Assembly (NCBI GenBank): GCA_034002405.1
Contig: JAVFAS010000022.1
Location: 1-47,241, forward strand
Origin: SZUA-365 sp034002405
GTDB taxonomy: Bacteria; Bacteroidota; Ignavibacteria; SZUA-365
Reading direction: 5' to 3'
Length of the DNA: 47,241 nt
The notes under the pieces were generated by a model. That model was not told the DNA's origin, made no database searches, and saw only the letters and a program-made list of their open reading frames with translations. A program made the translations under genes and the position numbers. Every line of letters begins with the position of its first letter. Position 1 is the first letter of the stretch. Of this stretch, positions 17,541 through 26,670 are shown one piece after another.

Positions 17541-17614
17541 GCCTCATCACGATGTCGGACGCATCATCACGATGTCGAACGCATCATCACGATGTCGAAC
17601 GCATCATCACGATG
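17541..17614. repeat. 20-bp tandem repeat at the 3' end of rsmB
   Basis: GCATCATCACGATGTCGAAC occurs about 3.6 times in direct tandem with one variant base in the first copy. The last copy overlaps the rsmB stop codon, which is read from the repeat itself (TCATCACGATG, minus strand). Confidence 0.9.
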
Positions 17615-18992
17615 CGGGAAGGTCACCCGTTGCCTTGATCAGACGTGCGCCGAACGCACCATCCATGCGGTGTTTGTGTGGGAAGGTCGAAAGAAACCCC
17701 TGCGCATCGACCACACGCGGCGGGAGATACTGTCCGGCGTGGTCAATGGAGAATTCGGGATGTCTGGTGAGGAAATCCCTGATGATATCGTGGTTCTCCT
17801 CCGGCTCGATCGTACAGGTGCTGTAGACGAGAATCCCACCGGGTCGCACGAGCCGCGCGGCATTTTCCAGGATCGCGCGCTGCGTCACGACGAGCTTCGT
17901 GATATCCTCCCCGTCACGCTTCCACTTGATATCGGGCTTCTTGCTCAACGTCCCCATTCCCGAGCACGGCGCATCGACCAGCACCTTGTCGACGGGTTCG
18001 ACGAGAAGCTCGGTTGCGTCTCCCTCCATGGTCTCGATGATCGACACCCCATTGCGTTGGGCTGCCTGCTGGATGAGGTTGAGTCGAACGTCGTATTTGT
18101 CGACCGCGATGATGCGTCCCTGATTCTGCATGTTCTCCGCGGCGTGAATCGCCTTGCCTCCCGGCGCACTGCAGAGATCGAGAACCGTCTCGCCCGGCAT
18201 CGGCGCGAGCAGCATTCCGACGAGGCCGGCGCTTTCATCCTGGATGGTGAAGTATCCATCGGTGAACAACCGGCTCTGCCGGATGTTCGGCAGATTGCGT
18301 ACCGTGACATAATCGCGCATGTAAAAACAACGCCGGTAGTCGATCCCGACCTCGACGAGTTCGTCGACAAAGGATTTGTAATCGACGCGCAGGGGATTGG
18401 GCCGCAGCGTCAGAAACGGCCGCATGTTATTCGCCTTGCAGAGCGATTCCGTCTCTTCGAACCCATACCGTGCATGCCAACGCTTGACGATCCAGGTCGG
18501 ATGGGAGTGGACGACGGACAGGTACTGGATTTCATCGTTCGTGGCGAGCGGATACCGGATGTTCTCGACATTGCGGGCAATGTTGCGCAGCAGTCCGTTC
18601 ATGGTGTCGGCGAGACGCTGGCCGCGGTATTTCTTCACGAACTCCACGGCTTCATTCACCGCGGCATGATGCGGAATACGCGTGAGAAAGAGGATCTGGT
18701 ACAGCGCCACACGCAGGGCGTTTCGCACGTTCGGCGCGACCTTCGAATACTGCCCGTGATAGAAACCGGTGAGCACCCAATCCAACTTCGACTGGTTTCG
18801 CAGGACCCCATGCACGAGTTCGGTGAGCAGGCGCTTGTCGGGTGGATTGAGGTCCCCGGTCTCGAGCTCGATGTCGAGCAGCTTGTCAAGGTACGCATCG
18901 GTGCGCTCGACCCGGGTGAGGATCTTGACAGCGATGCCGCGCACCCCGATATACAGCGGCGGAAGCGAATGGGTATCGGTGGTCATGGGCAT
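17607..18992 (-). CDS. rsmB: 16S rRNA m5C967 methyltransferase RsmB
   Basis: S-adenosylmethionine-dependent methyltransferase acting on 16S rRNA. The 461 residues begin with a NusB-like RNA-binding domain (about 15-145: RGIAVKILTRVE, DKRLLTELVHGVLRN). The Rossmann methyltransferase domain has VLDLCSAPGGKAIHAA for the cofactor, and the two catalytic cysteines lie in DAPCSGMGTL and YSTCTIEPEEN. The start may also be the third residue (ATG 18986). It lies six bases after the alternate GlmU gene and is surely co-transcribed with it. The last codons and the stop are formed by a 20-bp tandem repeat. Confidence 0.94.
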   Translation of the reverse strand: MPMTTDTHSLPPLYIGVRGIAVKILTRVERTDAYLDKLLDIELETGDLNPPDKRLLTELVHGVLRNQSKLDWVLTGFYHGQYSKVAPNVRNALRVALYQILFLTRIPHHAAVNEAVEFVKKYRGQRLADTMNGLLRNIARNVENIRYPLATNDEIQYLSVVHSHPTWIVKRWHARYGFEETESLCKANNMRPFLTLRPNPLRVDYKSFVDELVEVGIDYRRCFYMRDYVTVRNLPNIRQSRLFTDGYFTIQDESAGLVGMLLAPMPGETVLDLCSAPGGKAIHAAENMQNQGRIIAVDKYDVRLNLIQQAAQRNGVSIIETMEGDATELLVEPVDKVLVDAPCSGMGTLSKKPDIKWKRDGEDITKLVVTQRAILENAARLVRPGGILVYSTCTIEPEENHDIIRDFLTRHPEFSIDHAGQYLPPRVVDAQGFLSTFPHKHRMDGAFGARLIKATGDLPAS

Positions 18993-18998
18993 ATCAGG

Positions 18999-20285
18999 CT
19001 ATGGAGTTGAGGATGCGAAACGGCGTTGTGCCGCCGTGGTGGCAAAGACATCGTGGAGCAGCCGGTGTTCAGACTCGGTGAGGACGCGGTTGCGTCGCCG
19101 CATCACGATGTCGGCGGTGCCCCGGAATCGGTCGAAGGCATATTCCTCGAGTCCGTCCGCACCGCCCCAGCTGAAACTCGGAAGATATTTTGGCGGGAAT
19201 CCACCGCCATGGATGTTGCAGCCGACGCCGATCGTGGTGCCGGTGTTGAACATCGTATTGATGCCGCATTTTGCATGATCGGCCATGATGGTGCCGAGAA
19301 ACATCCGCCCGGTATCGTATTCCTGTCCCTCGAGCGTGACACGGATCGATCCGTAATTGTTTTTCAGATCACTCGTGTTGCTGTCCGCGCCGAGATTGGT
19401 CCATGGCGCGAAATACGAATGACCGACGAAGCCGTCGTGCTGCTTGTTCGCGTAGGAATGGAAGACACTGTCCTCGATCTCGCCACCCACCCGGCAGTGC
19501 GGACCGATACTGCTGCCACCGTAGATCTTCGCCGCGACCTTCACGCGTGTCCCGGCGCCGATGAAGGCGGGGCCGAGGATCACGGCCTGGGGCATGACCT
19601 CCACATCGTCGTGAATGACGATGGGGCCATCGGTTGCGTCGAGCACGACGCCCGCGCCGATCGAGGCGTGCGCGCCGATGGACACGCCTTCACCATGAAT
19701 CAGCTCGGCGGTGGCGGAAATCCGCGCGCGCGGGTCGACGGCGCCCGGCAGGAAGAATTCCGCGTCCGCGGCGATCATCGCCCGGTTGTGCTCGATAATG
19801 TCCCAGGGAAATCGCAACAGCGTCGCGTCCACCGCGGTCATGGGCGCACCAAGTCCCTGCAAGTCTGGCGCGTGCGTGCTCGAGGAGAGTTCCTCCCGCA
19901 GCAATGCCGATTTCAACCAGCGCTGCAATCGATGGCGCAGATCCTCGGAAACAACGGTCGCGGCGACAAGCCGATCGTGCGCGATAAACAGACGGTCCTC
20001 GCCGCGGGATTCGCGCAGCCGGGCCACGATCGATGCGGTGAGTAACATGGCGCCGTTGATGTACAGATCGGGAGCGTCGTCGCCATTGACGCGCAGTCCG
20101 CTGCGCTCCGCCATGACATCGGTCAGTCCAAGGCGCACGGCAAGCGCGACCGGTTCCCCGGAGAAGTATCGCGCCACCCGCTCGCGTCCGGTGAGGATAC
20201 CGCAACGCAGATCGAAATCGGGATGGAGATGCGTCAGGGGAAACAGCGTGGAAATCGAAAAATCTTCGAACAGGCGAATTGACAT
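18999..20285 (-). CDS. Alternate GlmU-like sugar nucleotidyltransferase/acetyltransferase
   Basis: A 428-residue protein of the alternate bacterial GlmU group common in Bacteroidota, expected to make UDP-N-acetylglucosamine from glucosamine-1-phosphate. The N-terminal nucleotidyltransferase part starts IRLFEDFSISTLFPLTHLHP with LRCGILTGRERV. From about residue 195 a left-handed beta helix of hexapeptide repeats runs to about 385 (IGAHASIGAGVVL, VILGPAFIGAGTRVK). NLGADSNTSDLKNNYG and GTIMADHAKCGINTMFNTGT are strongly conserved in this group. A canonical GlmU was not seen in the window, so this may be the only one, but that cannot be judged here. It has its own promoter and is followed by rsmB. 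Confidence 0.88.
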   Translation of the reverse strand: MSIRLFEDFSISTLFPLTHLHPDFDLRCGILTGRERVARYFSGEPVALAVRLGLTDVMAERSGLRVNGDDAPDLYINGAMLLTASIVARLRESRGEDRLFIAHDRLVAATVVSEDLRHRLQRWLKSALLREELSSSTHAPDLQGLGAPMTAVDATLLRFPWDIIEHNRAMIAADAEFFLPGAVDPRARISATAELIHGEGVSIGAHASIGAGVVLDATDGPIVIHDDVEVMPQAVILGPAFIGAGTRVKVAAKIYGGSSIGPHCRVGGEIEDSVFHSYANKQHDGFVGHSYFAPWTNLGADSNTSDLKNNYGSIRVTLEGQEYDTGRMFLGTIMADHAKCGINTMFNTGTTIGVGCNIHGGGFPPKYLPSFSWGGADGLEEYAFDRFRGTADIVMRRRNRVLTESEHRLLHDVFATTAAQRRFASSTP

Positions 20286-20308
20286 AGATCTCTAGGATGA
20301 CGTATCCA

Positions 20309-20339
20309 ATAATGTACGATTCCCATGAAGGAATGACAA
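20309..20339 (-). promoter_or_regulatory. Promoter for the glmU-like/rsmB operon
   Basis: Minus-strand TTG (20337-20339), a 20-base spacer and TACATTAT (20309-20316), about 20 bases ahead of the ATG. Confidence 0.65.
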
Positions 20340-20389
20340 GTGGAGCACGCCCCCGGCCTCGGGGTCCGGGCGACATGGGCCGCTGTCCC

Positions 20390-20424
20390 CGCGAATGCGG
20401 TGGTCACGCGCGGATGCGGTGGTC
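20390..20424. repeat. Short direct repeat, 16 bp x 2
   Basis: CGCGAATGCGGTGGTC (20390-20405) and CGCGGATGCGGTGGTC (20409-20424) differ at one base. They lie just beyond the 3' end of the FecR-domain gene. Confidence 0.7.
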
Positions 20425-20435
20425 TGGCTCGGCTC

Positions 20436-21365
20436 TCACTCGAGAAGATATTCTTCCTCGGCGTACAGTCGCATGCGGAACAGCAGTCCACGGAGCATCT
20501 CGCGATACTCCGGCACTTCCGGTGCAAGACGGATGGTTTCCTTGAATTCCCGGAAGGCGTCGGAATACAATCCGCGTTTTTCGAAGTAGATGGCGCGGAT
20601 CAGGTGCAGAGTGACCGAATCGGCGCCCATATTTCCCAACTCCTCGTCGAGGCGCAGCAATTCCGCGCGCACCGCGGCGATAGTATCGGCTGGAAGCACG
20701 CGGAATGCCTGGATATCGCTCTCCATGCCGTCGGACAATCGCGTGATACGCCAATAATATTGGCGGTCCTCCGCGAGCGCGGGCCGCGCGTCCGCGACAT
20801 AACGGAGTCGATGGTCCGTTACCTCGTGTCGCGCGACGATGTCGAAGGAATCGTCCAGCAGGATCAACTGGTACGTTCCGGCGTTGTCGGCGTCCACCCA
20901 TTCAAACAGCGGTTCGGTTGTCATCACGTAATTCTTCGGAAACACGGCGGAGAACACCTCGGTGCTCCCGCGCACGGCGCCGTACACCGGCTCGTCGCTC
21001 TGCTCGCGTGATTGCTTGACCTGCCGCGCGGCATACGCCAGGAGACTCGCCGAGGCACCGGGGTCCTTCGACTGCGTCACGGCGCTCGCGAGTTTGGAAA
21101 TTTTCACCGTCTTGTTTTGGTCCACGCTGATCAACCGGTTCCCGGCGGTCATCAACTTGACATAACTGGCGAAGGACGTCCGCACGGTATGCGTGGGGCC
21201 GAGGACTTCGCCAACCTTCACCGGTTGCCAGCGCGCCCCCTTGGCGGCCTGCTTCGCCTCGACCTTGCCCTTGACACTCATCACCACCAGTCCGTCCTGC
21301 GCGGACACCGTACCCGCGAACAGCAAGATCAGCAACGACAGAACGAACCGTCGCGCGCATTTCAT
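20436..21365 (-). CDS. FecR-domain secreted protein
   Basis: A 309-residue protein with a signal peptide (residues 1-22, ending TVSAQ). Residues about 25-115 form a FecR-like domain: VKGKVEAKQ, KVGEVLGPTHTVRT, FASYVKLM, GNRLISVDQNKTVKI. The middle part has an Ig/Fn3-like stretch (PLFEWVDADNAGTYQLILLD), and the C-terminus is helical and TPR-like (HLIRAIYFEKRGLYSDAFREF). Exported. FecR domains often sense or bind cell-wall or membrane partners; no ECF sigma factor is adjacent. The gene start overlaps the stop of the CHASE2 gene as ATGA, so the two probably act together. Confidence 0.82.
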   Translation of the reverse strand: MKCARRFVLSLLILLFAGTVSAQDGLVVMSVKGKVEAKQAAKGARWQPVKVGEVLGPTHTVRTSFASYVKLMTAGNRLISVDQNKTVKISKLASAVTQSKDPGASASLLAYAARQVKQSREQSDEPVYGAVRGSTEVFSAVFPKNYVMTTEPLFEWVDADNAGTYQLILLDDSFDIVARHEVTDHRLRYVADARPALAEDRQYYWRITRLSDGMESDIQAFRVLPADTIAAVRAELLRLDEELGNMGADSVTLHLIRAIYFEKRGLYSDAFREFKETIRLAPEVPEYREMLRGLLFRMRLYAEEEYLLE

Positions 21366-23404
21366 GGCGTACTCCTTTCTATCGGGATTGCGTTGTGTTC
21401 AAACTCTCGCAGCTCGTCGATGCAGCGTTCGCGAAGAATCGGTTCGCAGTTGGGCGTCGGTCCGAAATATGCCGGAACCAATGGCAATGCGCGTTGCTTC
21501 GGAAGCAATCCGGCGAAGACGAAGAACTCCGGGGTGCGATGGAGCTTGCATTCGGTCCATGTGCAGAACGGAGACAACCGGACGAGCGCGGAATCGTGAC
21601 GGGACAGGGTACCAAACAGTCCGGTCGTTTGTTCCCCCCGCAGTGCCGCACGAACGGAATCCGCCACGGCGCCCCCCTCCACCAACCCGGTCACGCGGCC
21701 GTCGTCGTGCCGCTGCACGATGTCGGTCTCGACGTACGACCGCAGCAGCTGTGTCCACAGCGCGAGCATGCGGGGCAACAGCACTTCCCACTCCTCGAAG
21801 AACACGAATTCGTTGAACCCCTGAAGCTCGGTGGAAAAGAAGGACTCCCGCAACAAACTTTCTCGGAGGAATTCGTCCTTTTTTCCGAATAGGAAGCGCA
21901 AAAAGTACCGCGTCTCCTCGGCGCCGGGCGTCCCGACGTCGATGGCCGCGCGCAGTTCCGGCACACGCTGGCGCCAGGCGTCGAAGCCCGGCAGCAGATC
22001 CCCGCGCGTCGGCGCCTGTCCCGCGGCGCGTGCCTCGGCCAGGCGCAGGGCCCAGGAGAACTGCAGAAGCACGACGCCACTGTACACGAGACGGATGTTC
22101 GCCGGAAACGGTGCATCATCGGTCAGCGCGGTCCGCAGCAGTTGCGGCAACGGATTCGGGCACGCCGTGAATTCCCGACGGACGCGTCGTTCGAGCAGCC
22201 GAAACCGCGCGGTGGTGGTCATGGCGTTCGCGGGAATGTACAACAACATCGCTGTCGCCATCAGGTGGTAACTGATCTTGACATCGAAATAGAAAAACGC
22301 GATCAACGGCAGGAAGAACACGATGACTGCCTGCGTCGTGAGCATCGTCGTGATCATGAGTCCCACCTGCGTGCGGCTGGCGGGTTTGGTCCGAAGCACG
22401 CGGTACAGCGCGATGCTGACGTAGGAAAAGAGAAACACCAGCAGCCAGTCTCCCCACGCGGGTACCGGCGTGATGAAACTGCCCGAGAGGAGCATGTTGA
22501 CGACATTCGCATGCACCAGCACGCCGGGCATGTCGGGCCCCTCGCGATCGTCCTTCTCCCCCATCGGTGTCGTGTGTGTGTCGTTGAGATAGTACCAACC
22601 CGCCTCGTTGACCACCCCCACAAGGACGATGGCATCGCGAAAATAGCCAGCGTCATACATCGTGCCGAACAGCACGTCGTCGATGGGCGCGATCTCGAAC
22701 TGATCATAGGTCGCGGCATAATAGATGATCTGCGGTTCGGATGGCAATCGCAGGATATGTTCGATCGTCGCGGGCGCGGCCACGGAGAGCAGTCGAAGCG
22801 GGAAGCTCAACCAGCGTTCTCCGTTCACCTGCGCATGCGGCAGGAAGCGCCGCACCACGCCGTCGGGATCCGGCACCAGATTCGCGAAACCAAACTGGGC
22901 CTTCGAGTCACCCACGCGTGGATCCAGCGCAAATGCTTCGTTCCCGGTACGGGGATCAAAGGCGTTGACGAGCACGACGTTCGGGACCGCATGCATGGCA
23001 TCGATCAGTGCCTCGACTTCTTCCGCGCGCTCGGGCGGAAACCGCTCGAAGTGCTGGTCGTCGAAAAACACATCGACCCCGACCACCGCGGCGCCGAGAT
23101 TGTGCAGCTTGTGCAGCAGCATGGCGATCTTTCCATCCGGCGTCGGTGCGACCTGCCCGAGATTGATGATCTTGATCCGCGCGTCGGGAAACTCCGCGTG
23201 CTTGACCGCGAAAATCGCGTCGAGACTCACGTCGGTGATGTTAATGAATTCGATGCGGTCGAGGATGGGACTCAGGAACGACGTTTCGTCGGCCTCCGGT
23301 ACCGCATCGGACAACAGCACCAGCCCCTGTACCATCACCACGACCGCAATGGAGCCGATCAGATACTCCAGACGGAAAAAGTACCGCAACAGGTGCTTTC
23401 GCAT
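21362..23404 (-). CDS. CHASE2-domain membrane sensor without a known output domain
   Basis: A 680-residue membrane protein. A first membrane segment (about 14-32) leads into an extracytoplasmic CHASE2 domain (about 40-315: FINITDVSLDAIF, GAAVVGVDVFFDD, GFANLVPDPDGVVRRF, FRDAIVLVGV, GVLVHANVVNMLLSG). Three more membrane segments follow (about 316-336, 348-373, 378-396). The last 280 residues are probably cytoplasmic and match no cyclase, kinase or GGDEF domain I can recognise, although such outputs are usual after CHASE2. It heads a two-gene operon with the FecR protein. Confidence 0.82.
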   Translation of the reverse strand: MRKHLLRYFFRLEYLIGSIAVVVMVQGLVLLSDAVPEADETSFLSPILDRIEFINITDVSLDAIFAVKHAEFPDARIKIINLGQVAPTPDGKIAMLLHKLHNLGAAVVGVDVFFDDQHFERFPPERAEEVEALIDAMHAVPNVVLVNAFDPRTGNEAFALDPRVGDSKAQFGFANLVPDPDGVVRRFLPHAQVNGERWLSFPLRLLSVAAPATIEHILRLPSEPQIIYYAATYDQFEIAPIDDVLFGTMYDAGYFRDAIVLVGVVNEAGWYYLNDTHTTPMGEKDDREGPDMPGVLVHANVVNMLLSGSFITPVPAWGDWLLVFLFSYVSIALYRVLRTKPASRTQVGLMITTMLTTQAVIVFFLPLIAFFYFDVKISYHLMATAMLLYIPANAMTTTARFRLLERRVRREFTACPNPLPQLLRTALTDDAPFPANIRLVYSGVVLLQFSWALRLAEARAAGQAPTRGDLLPGFDAWRQRVPELRAAIDVGTPGAEETRYFLRFLFGKKDEFLRESLLRESFFSTELQGFNEFVFFEEWEVLLPRMLALWTQLLRSYVETDIVQRHDDGRVTGLVEGGAVADSVRAALRGEQTTGLFGTLSRHDSALVRLSPFCTWTECKLHRTPEFFVFAGLLPKQRALPLVPAYFGPTPNCEPILRERCIDELREFEHNAIPIERSTP

Positions 23405-23437
23405 TCAGGAAACCGCTCTGAGAAGGAGGAAAAATCA

Positions 23438-23470
23438 CGAAAGTATAGAGCTTCGCCCACCGAAAAACAA
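23438..23470 (-). promoter_or_regulatory. Promoter for the CHASE2-FecR operon
   Basis: Minus-strand TTG (23468-23470) with either TATACTTT 20 bases away (23440-23447) or TACTTTCG 22 bases away (23438-23445). Confidence 0.5.
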
Positions 23471-23556
23471 GCGGGCGCGGATGGAACGACACGGCCGGAA
23501 ACGCGCGCGGCACCACGCGTGCACGATCCCGTCCCGACTCCGCCGTGGGTGGGCGC

Positions 23557-26500
23557 TCAGAATCCGTCGGTGAGATCGAAGCCGAACAGCATGCCGAAGT
23601 AGAATCGCCATTCCTCTCCATACGTCACGTCGGCGAACTGGAAGCTGCGGGTGAAGCGGTCGAGCCCGTACGCGGCGGTGAAGAAGACGCGCGTCGGGTA
23701 CATCGAAAAACTGAAACTCTCGAGACGCAGCTCGAGGCCGACGTCCTTCTTCATCCCGCCGACCGTGAACTGCGCGGGATCCATCACCGCGTCGCCGACG
23801 TCGAAGAACACACCACCGTACAGCTTGTCGAACAGGATATGACCGAGACGCAGATCCATGCTGCCGATGATCGGGAAGCGGTAGGTCAGCTGCGCGGAAA
23901 CAACCTCGTTCCCACCGAGCGCATAGTAGGTGTATCCCTGCATGCCGGTGATTCCCCCGGCATAGAAATTGAAAAAGTCATCGACTTCCTCGCCCAGAAT
24001 GGTCGCACCGCGCAGTTTCAACGTCAGCGTGTGCGCGCCATACGGCATGCGCAACCCGGTCATGAGATTCGCATCGAAGCGGTGGAAATTGAAGTCCGTG
24101 TACAAGGGCACGAGCATGCCATTGCGGATCTCGAAATCGCCGTCGGGATTGTAATTGTTGAATTCGTAGTTGTACTGGAGAGAAAACCGCATGCCCGCCG
24201 GACTGATTTCATGATCCCGGGTCGGGAAGATGTTGCGATAGCGGAACAACACGCTGAGGTCGTTGCCGACCAGATACAGGTTGTCGCGCGCCGGGACAAT
24301 GGCATCGTTGTCGGGATTCGAGAACTGTCCGATCGTGGACGTGTAGCGATTGTGGGTGTACCCGACCTCGAGGCGCATGTGATTGTTCGCGATGTTGTGT
24401 CCGATCTTCGCCGCGAATGCCATGAGGTTGAAATCCACATCCACCCCCACGGTGTCGGCCGGAAAGGGGATGTCGGTACGCGTACTGCGCGTGACGTTGA
24501 ATACCTCGAGCGAGAGATCGGGATAGAGGCCGAGCGAGGAGAACAACGGGAGCCGGTCGCGGTACGTCACGTTGAGATAGAGATCGCGCTCGAGATTGAG
24601 ATTGATCGAGGCCGACGCCATGAATTCCAGTCGGTTGAGGATGTCGGTGCCGTACATCATCAGACCGGGTTTGAGCAGACTCAATCCGGTATTGTCGGGA
24701 TTGAATTCATCGATCCGAATGGTCGGAAAATACATCATACTCTGGAAGAGCCGCTCGTAACCCGGGGCGTCGTATTCCGGGACCTGCCTGTCGTCGAACG
24801 CATTGAGCGCCTCCCACTCCCATTCGTCCGTCGATGCGATGGGCGATGAATACATCTGTGACGGCTGGTAATCATTGCCCTGCAATGACAGGGGCTGCGC
24901 GTTCGGGATTCGGGCGATCTTGTACCCCCCGGCCGTGTAGGCCGCATAGACCAGGTCGCCTGTCGCGTCGAGATCGGGCATGAAGGCGCCACCGATGACA
25001 TTCGTCAGCTGCGTGTCGGCATGATTCCCCTCGAGCTCGTGCCGGAAAATGTTGAAGATGCCATGCCGGTCACTCGCATACAGCACCGCTCGTCCGTCGT
25101 CGGTCACGCGCGGGTCGCGACAATCGTACAGCAGATGCGCGATGATCACCGCGAAGTCGCTGCCATCCGGTTTGATCCGTGCGATCTGCCGCTTCGTGCG
25201 CTGGGAATATCCGAACAGGATCGCGCTGCCATCGGGCATCCATTTCGGCGTGAATACCTGTTCCCCCTGATCGAAGGTCGTCAGCGAACGGAAGCCGAGT
25301 CCGAGTGTGTCAACCATGCCGAGATTGACCGTGCCGTCCTTGCCGTATGCAAAGACGATGGAAGCACCGTCGGGCGACCAGGCGGGATTGAAAGCACGCA
25401 AGCCATGGGTCAACCGCGTCTCCGCTTTTTCCGCGAGGTCGTAGACGTAGAGATCGTAATAGAGGTGCCCGTAGACCGAGGGGGTGTTGTATTTCGAGTA
25501 CACCAGTTTCCCGCCGTCGGGCGACCAGCCGAGCGTCGAACGCACGCCCGGTGCGATCAGTGTCTCTTCCCCACTGGCCATGTCACGAATCACGACCGTC
25601 GACTGTCCGAAATAGTCCGAGGTCTTGTTGGATACATACGCCAGCCGCGCGCCGTCCGGTGAATATTCCGGATGAAAATTCCCGAATCCCACATCGCCGA
25701 TCAGCTCCCCCTCCGCGCGGCGTTCCATCACCGGCGCGATGCGTCGGGTGTATTCCTGCTTCAGATGCGCCGCCCATTCTGCGTAGAGATCCTCGCCGTC
25801 GATGCCGAGCACATTGTCGATCGCGGCGTCCACCGTGAAGATGAAGGGTTTGCTCATCTCCTGCGTGATGGCGCGAAGTTTGTCCTCCCCATATTTTTGC
25901 GCGATGTAGCGCGTGAGATTGTACCCGGCGTTGTACACGCTCTCGTTGCCGAGACTCGTCTTGCCGAAGGCGCTCATTTCCCCCCAGCTCAGCATCGAAT
26001 CGGCGAGCACGTAGCTGCGCAGAATCATGTCGCGGTGCGCATCCCAATGCTCGTACCCGAGCAGACCGCGCTGAAACTGCGCCGTGCCCTCGGCGAGCCA
26101 CGGCGGGACGATCACGCCGGGGAATGGATACGAGACAAGAAGATTCGGAAATCCGTAGAGCACATCCTTGCGCCGCTCCTTCTCGTAGCCGAACCACTGG
26201 AAGGTGAACGCGGGCACGCGGCGGCCGAATTTCATCGCGGCCTGGATCTGGATGATGTGCGTGTACTCGTGCGTGATGACATTGCGCAGCCAGTTGTGCG
26301 TGCCACGTAACTCGAAGTCGAGTGGGGAAGACCAGATTTCGATCTTGTTGTTGTAGAAATACGCCGCGCCATTGGCATAATCGGAAATGTCCTTGATAAT
26401 GAAACTCACCCGCGAGTCGGGTTCGTGATTGTACAGCGCGGTGATCGGTCCGTGAATGTCCTCGGCGATCTTCGCCACGACCCTCGCGGTACGTTCAGCA

Positions 26501-26670
26501 CCTTCGTGGTAGTGCACGAAAAAATGCTTCGTGGTGATGGTGTACCAGTCCTTCTCCGGCGCGGAGTAGTTGTCCGGCTGCGCATGCAGCGCGGTCGCGC
26601 TGACGAGGAGAAACATGGAAACCAGGATGGCTGCAGAAAGGCGGTGTCTCATCGGTGCGGTCGTTGTCAT
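23557..26670 (-). CDS. Zinc peptidase / TolB-like propeller / outer-membrane barrel fusion
   Basis: A 1037-residue exported protein with a signal peptide (about 1-31). Residues 40-290 form a gluzincin-type peptidase domain: HEYTH at 134-138 and the likely third zinc ligand E194 in WLAEGTAQF, like MA-clan peptidases. Residues ~310-600 hold five or six TolB/PD40 propeller repeats (FHPEYSPDGARLAYVSN, LGWSPDGGKLVYSKY, PAWSPDGASIVFAYG, PKWMPDGSAILFGYS). From ~670 to the end the sequence alternates as a beta-barrel and ends in FYFGMLFGFDLTDGF, resembling the surface-antigen/BamA class of outer-membrane barrels. The ATG overlaps the stop of the M6-like gene as ATGA; a second ATG lies six codons later. 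Likely outer-membrane located; substrate unknown. Confidence 0.82.
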   Translation of the reverse strand: MTTTAPMRHRLSAAILVSMFLLVSATALHAQPDNYSAPEKDWYTITTKHFFVHYHEGAERTARVVAKIAEDIHGPITALYNHEPDSRVSFIIKDISDYANGAAYFYNNKIEIWSSPLDFELRGTHNWLRNVITHEYTHIIQIQAAMKFGRRVPAFTFQWFGYEKERRKDVLYGFPNLLVSYPFPGVIVPPWLAEGTAQFQRGLLGYEHWDAHRDMILRSYVLADSMLSWGEMSAFGKTSLGNESVYNAGYNLTRYIAQKYGEDKLRAITQEMSKPFIFTVDAAIDNVLGIDGEDLYAEWAAHLKQEYTRRIAPVMERRAEGELIGDVGFGNFHPEYSPDGARLAYVSNKTSDYFGQSTVVIRDMASGEETLIAPGVRSTLGWSPDGGKLVYSKYNTPSVYGHLYYDLYVYDLAEKAETRLTHGLRAFNPAWSPDGASIVFAYGKDGTVNLGMVDTLGLGFRSLTTFDQGEQVFTPKWMPDGSAILFGYSQRTKRQIARIKPDGSDFAVIIAHLLYDCRDPRVTDDGRAVLYASDRHGIFNIFRHELEGNHADTQLTNVIGGAFMPDLDATGDLVYAAYTAGGYKIARIPNAQPLSLQGNDYQPSQMYSSPIASTDEWEWEALNAFDDRQVPEYDAPGYERLFQSMMYFPTIRIDEFNPDNTGLSLLKPGLMMYGTDILNRLEFMASASINLNLERDLYLNVTYRDRLPLFSSLGLYPDLSLEVFNVTRSTRTDIPFPADTVGVDVDFNLMAFAAKIGHNIANNHMRLEVGYTHNRYTSTIGQFSNPDNDAIVPARDNLYLVGNDLSVLFRYRNIFPTRDHEISPAGMRFSLQYNYEFNNYNPDGDFEIRNGMLVPLYTDFNFHRFDANLMTGLRMPYGAHTLTLKLRGATILGEEVDDFFNFYAGGITGMQGYTYYALGGNEVVSAQLTYRFPIIGSMDLRLGHILFDKLYGGVFFDVGDAVMDPAQFTVGGMKKDVGLELRLESFSFSMYPTRVFFTAAYGLDRFTRSFQFADVTYGEEWRFYFGMLFGFDLTDGF

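Noticed and set aside
17541..17614. CRISPR-like array
   Set aside because: The 20-bp copies are directly adjacent with no spacers and no cas genes nearby; it is a tandem repeat.
22142..23602. 486-residue plus-strand frame opposite the CHASE2 gene
   Set aside because: Low-complexity antisense shadow; the minus frame has clear domains and membrane segments.
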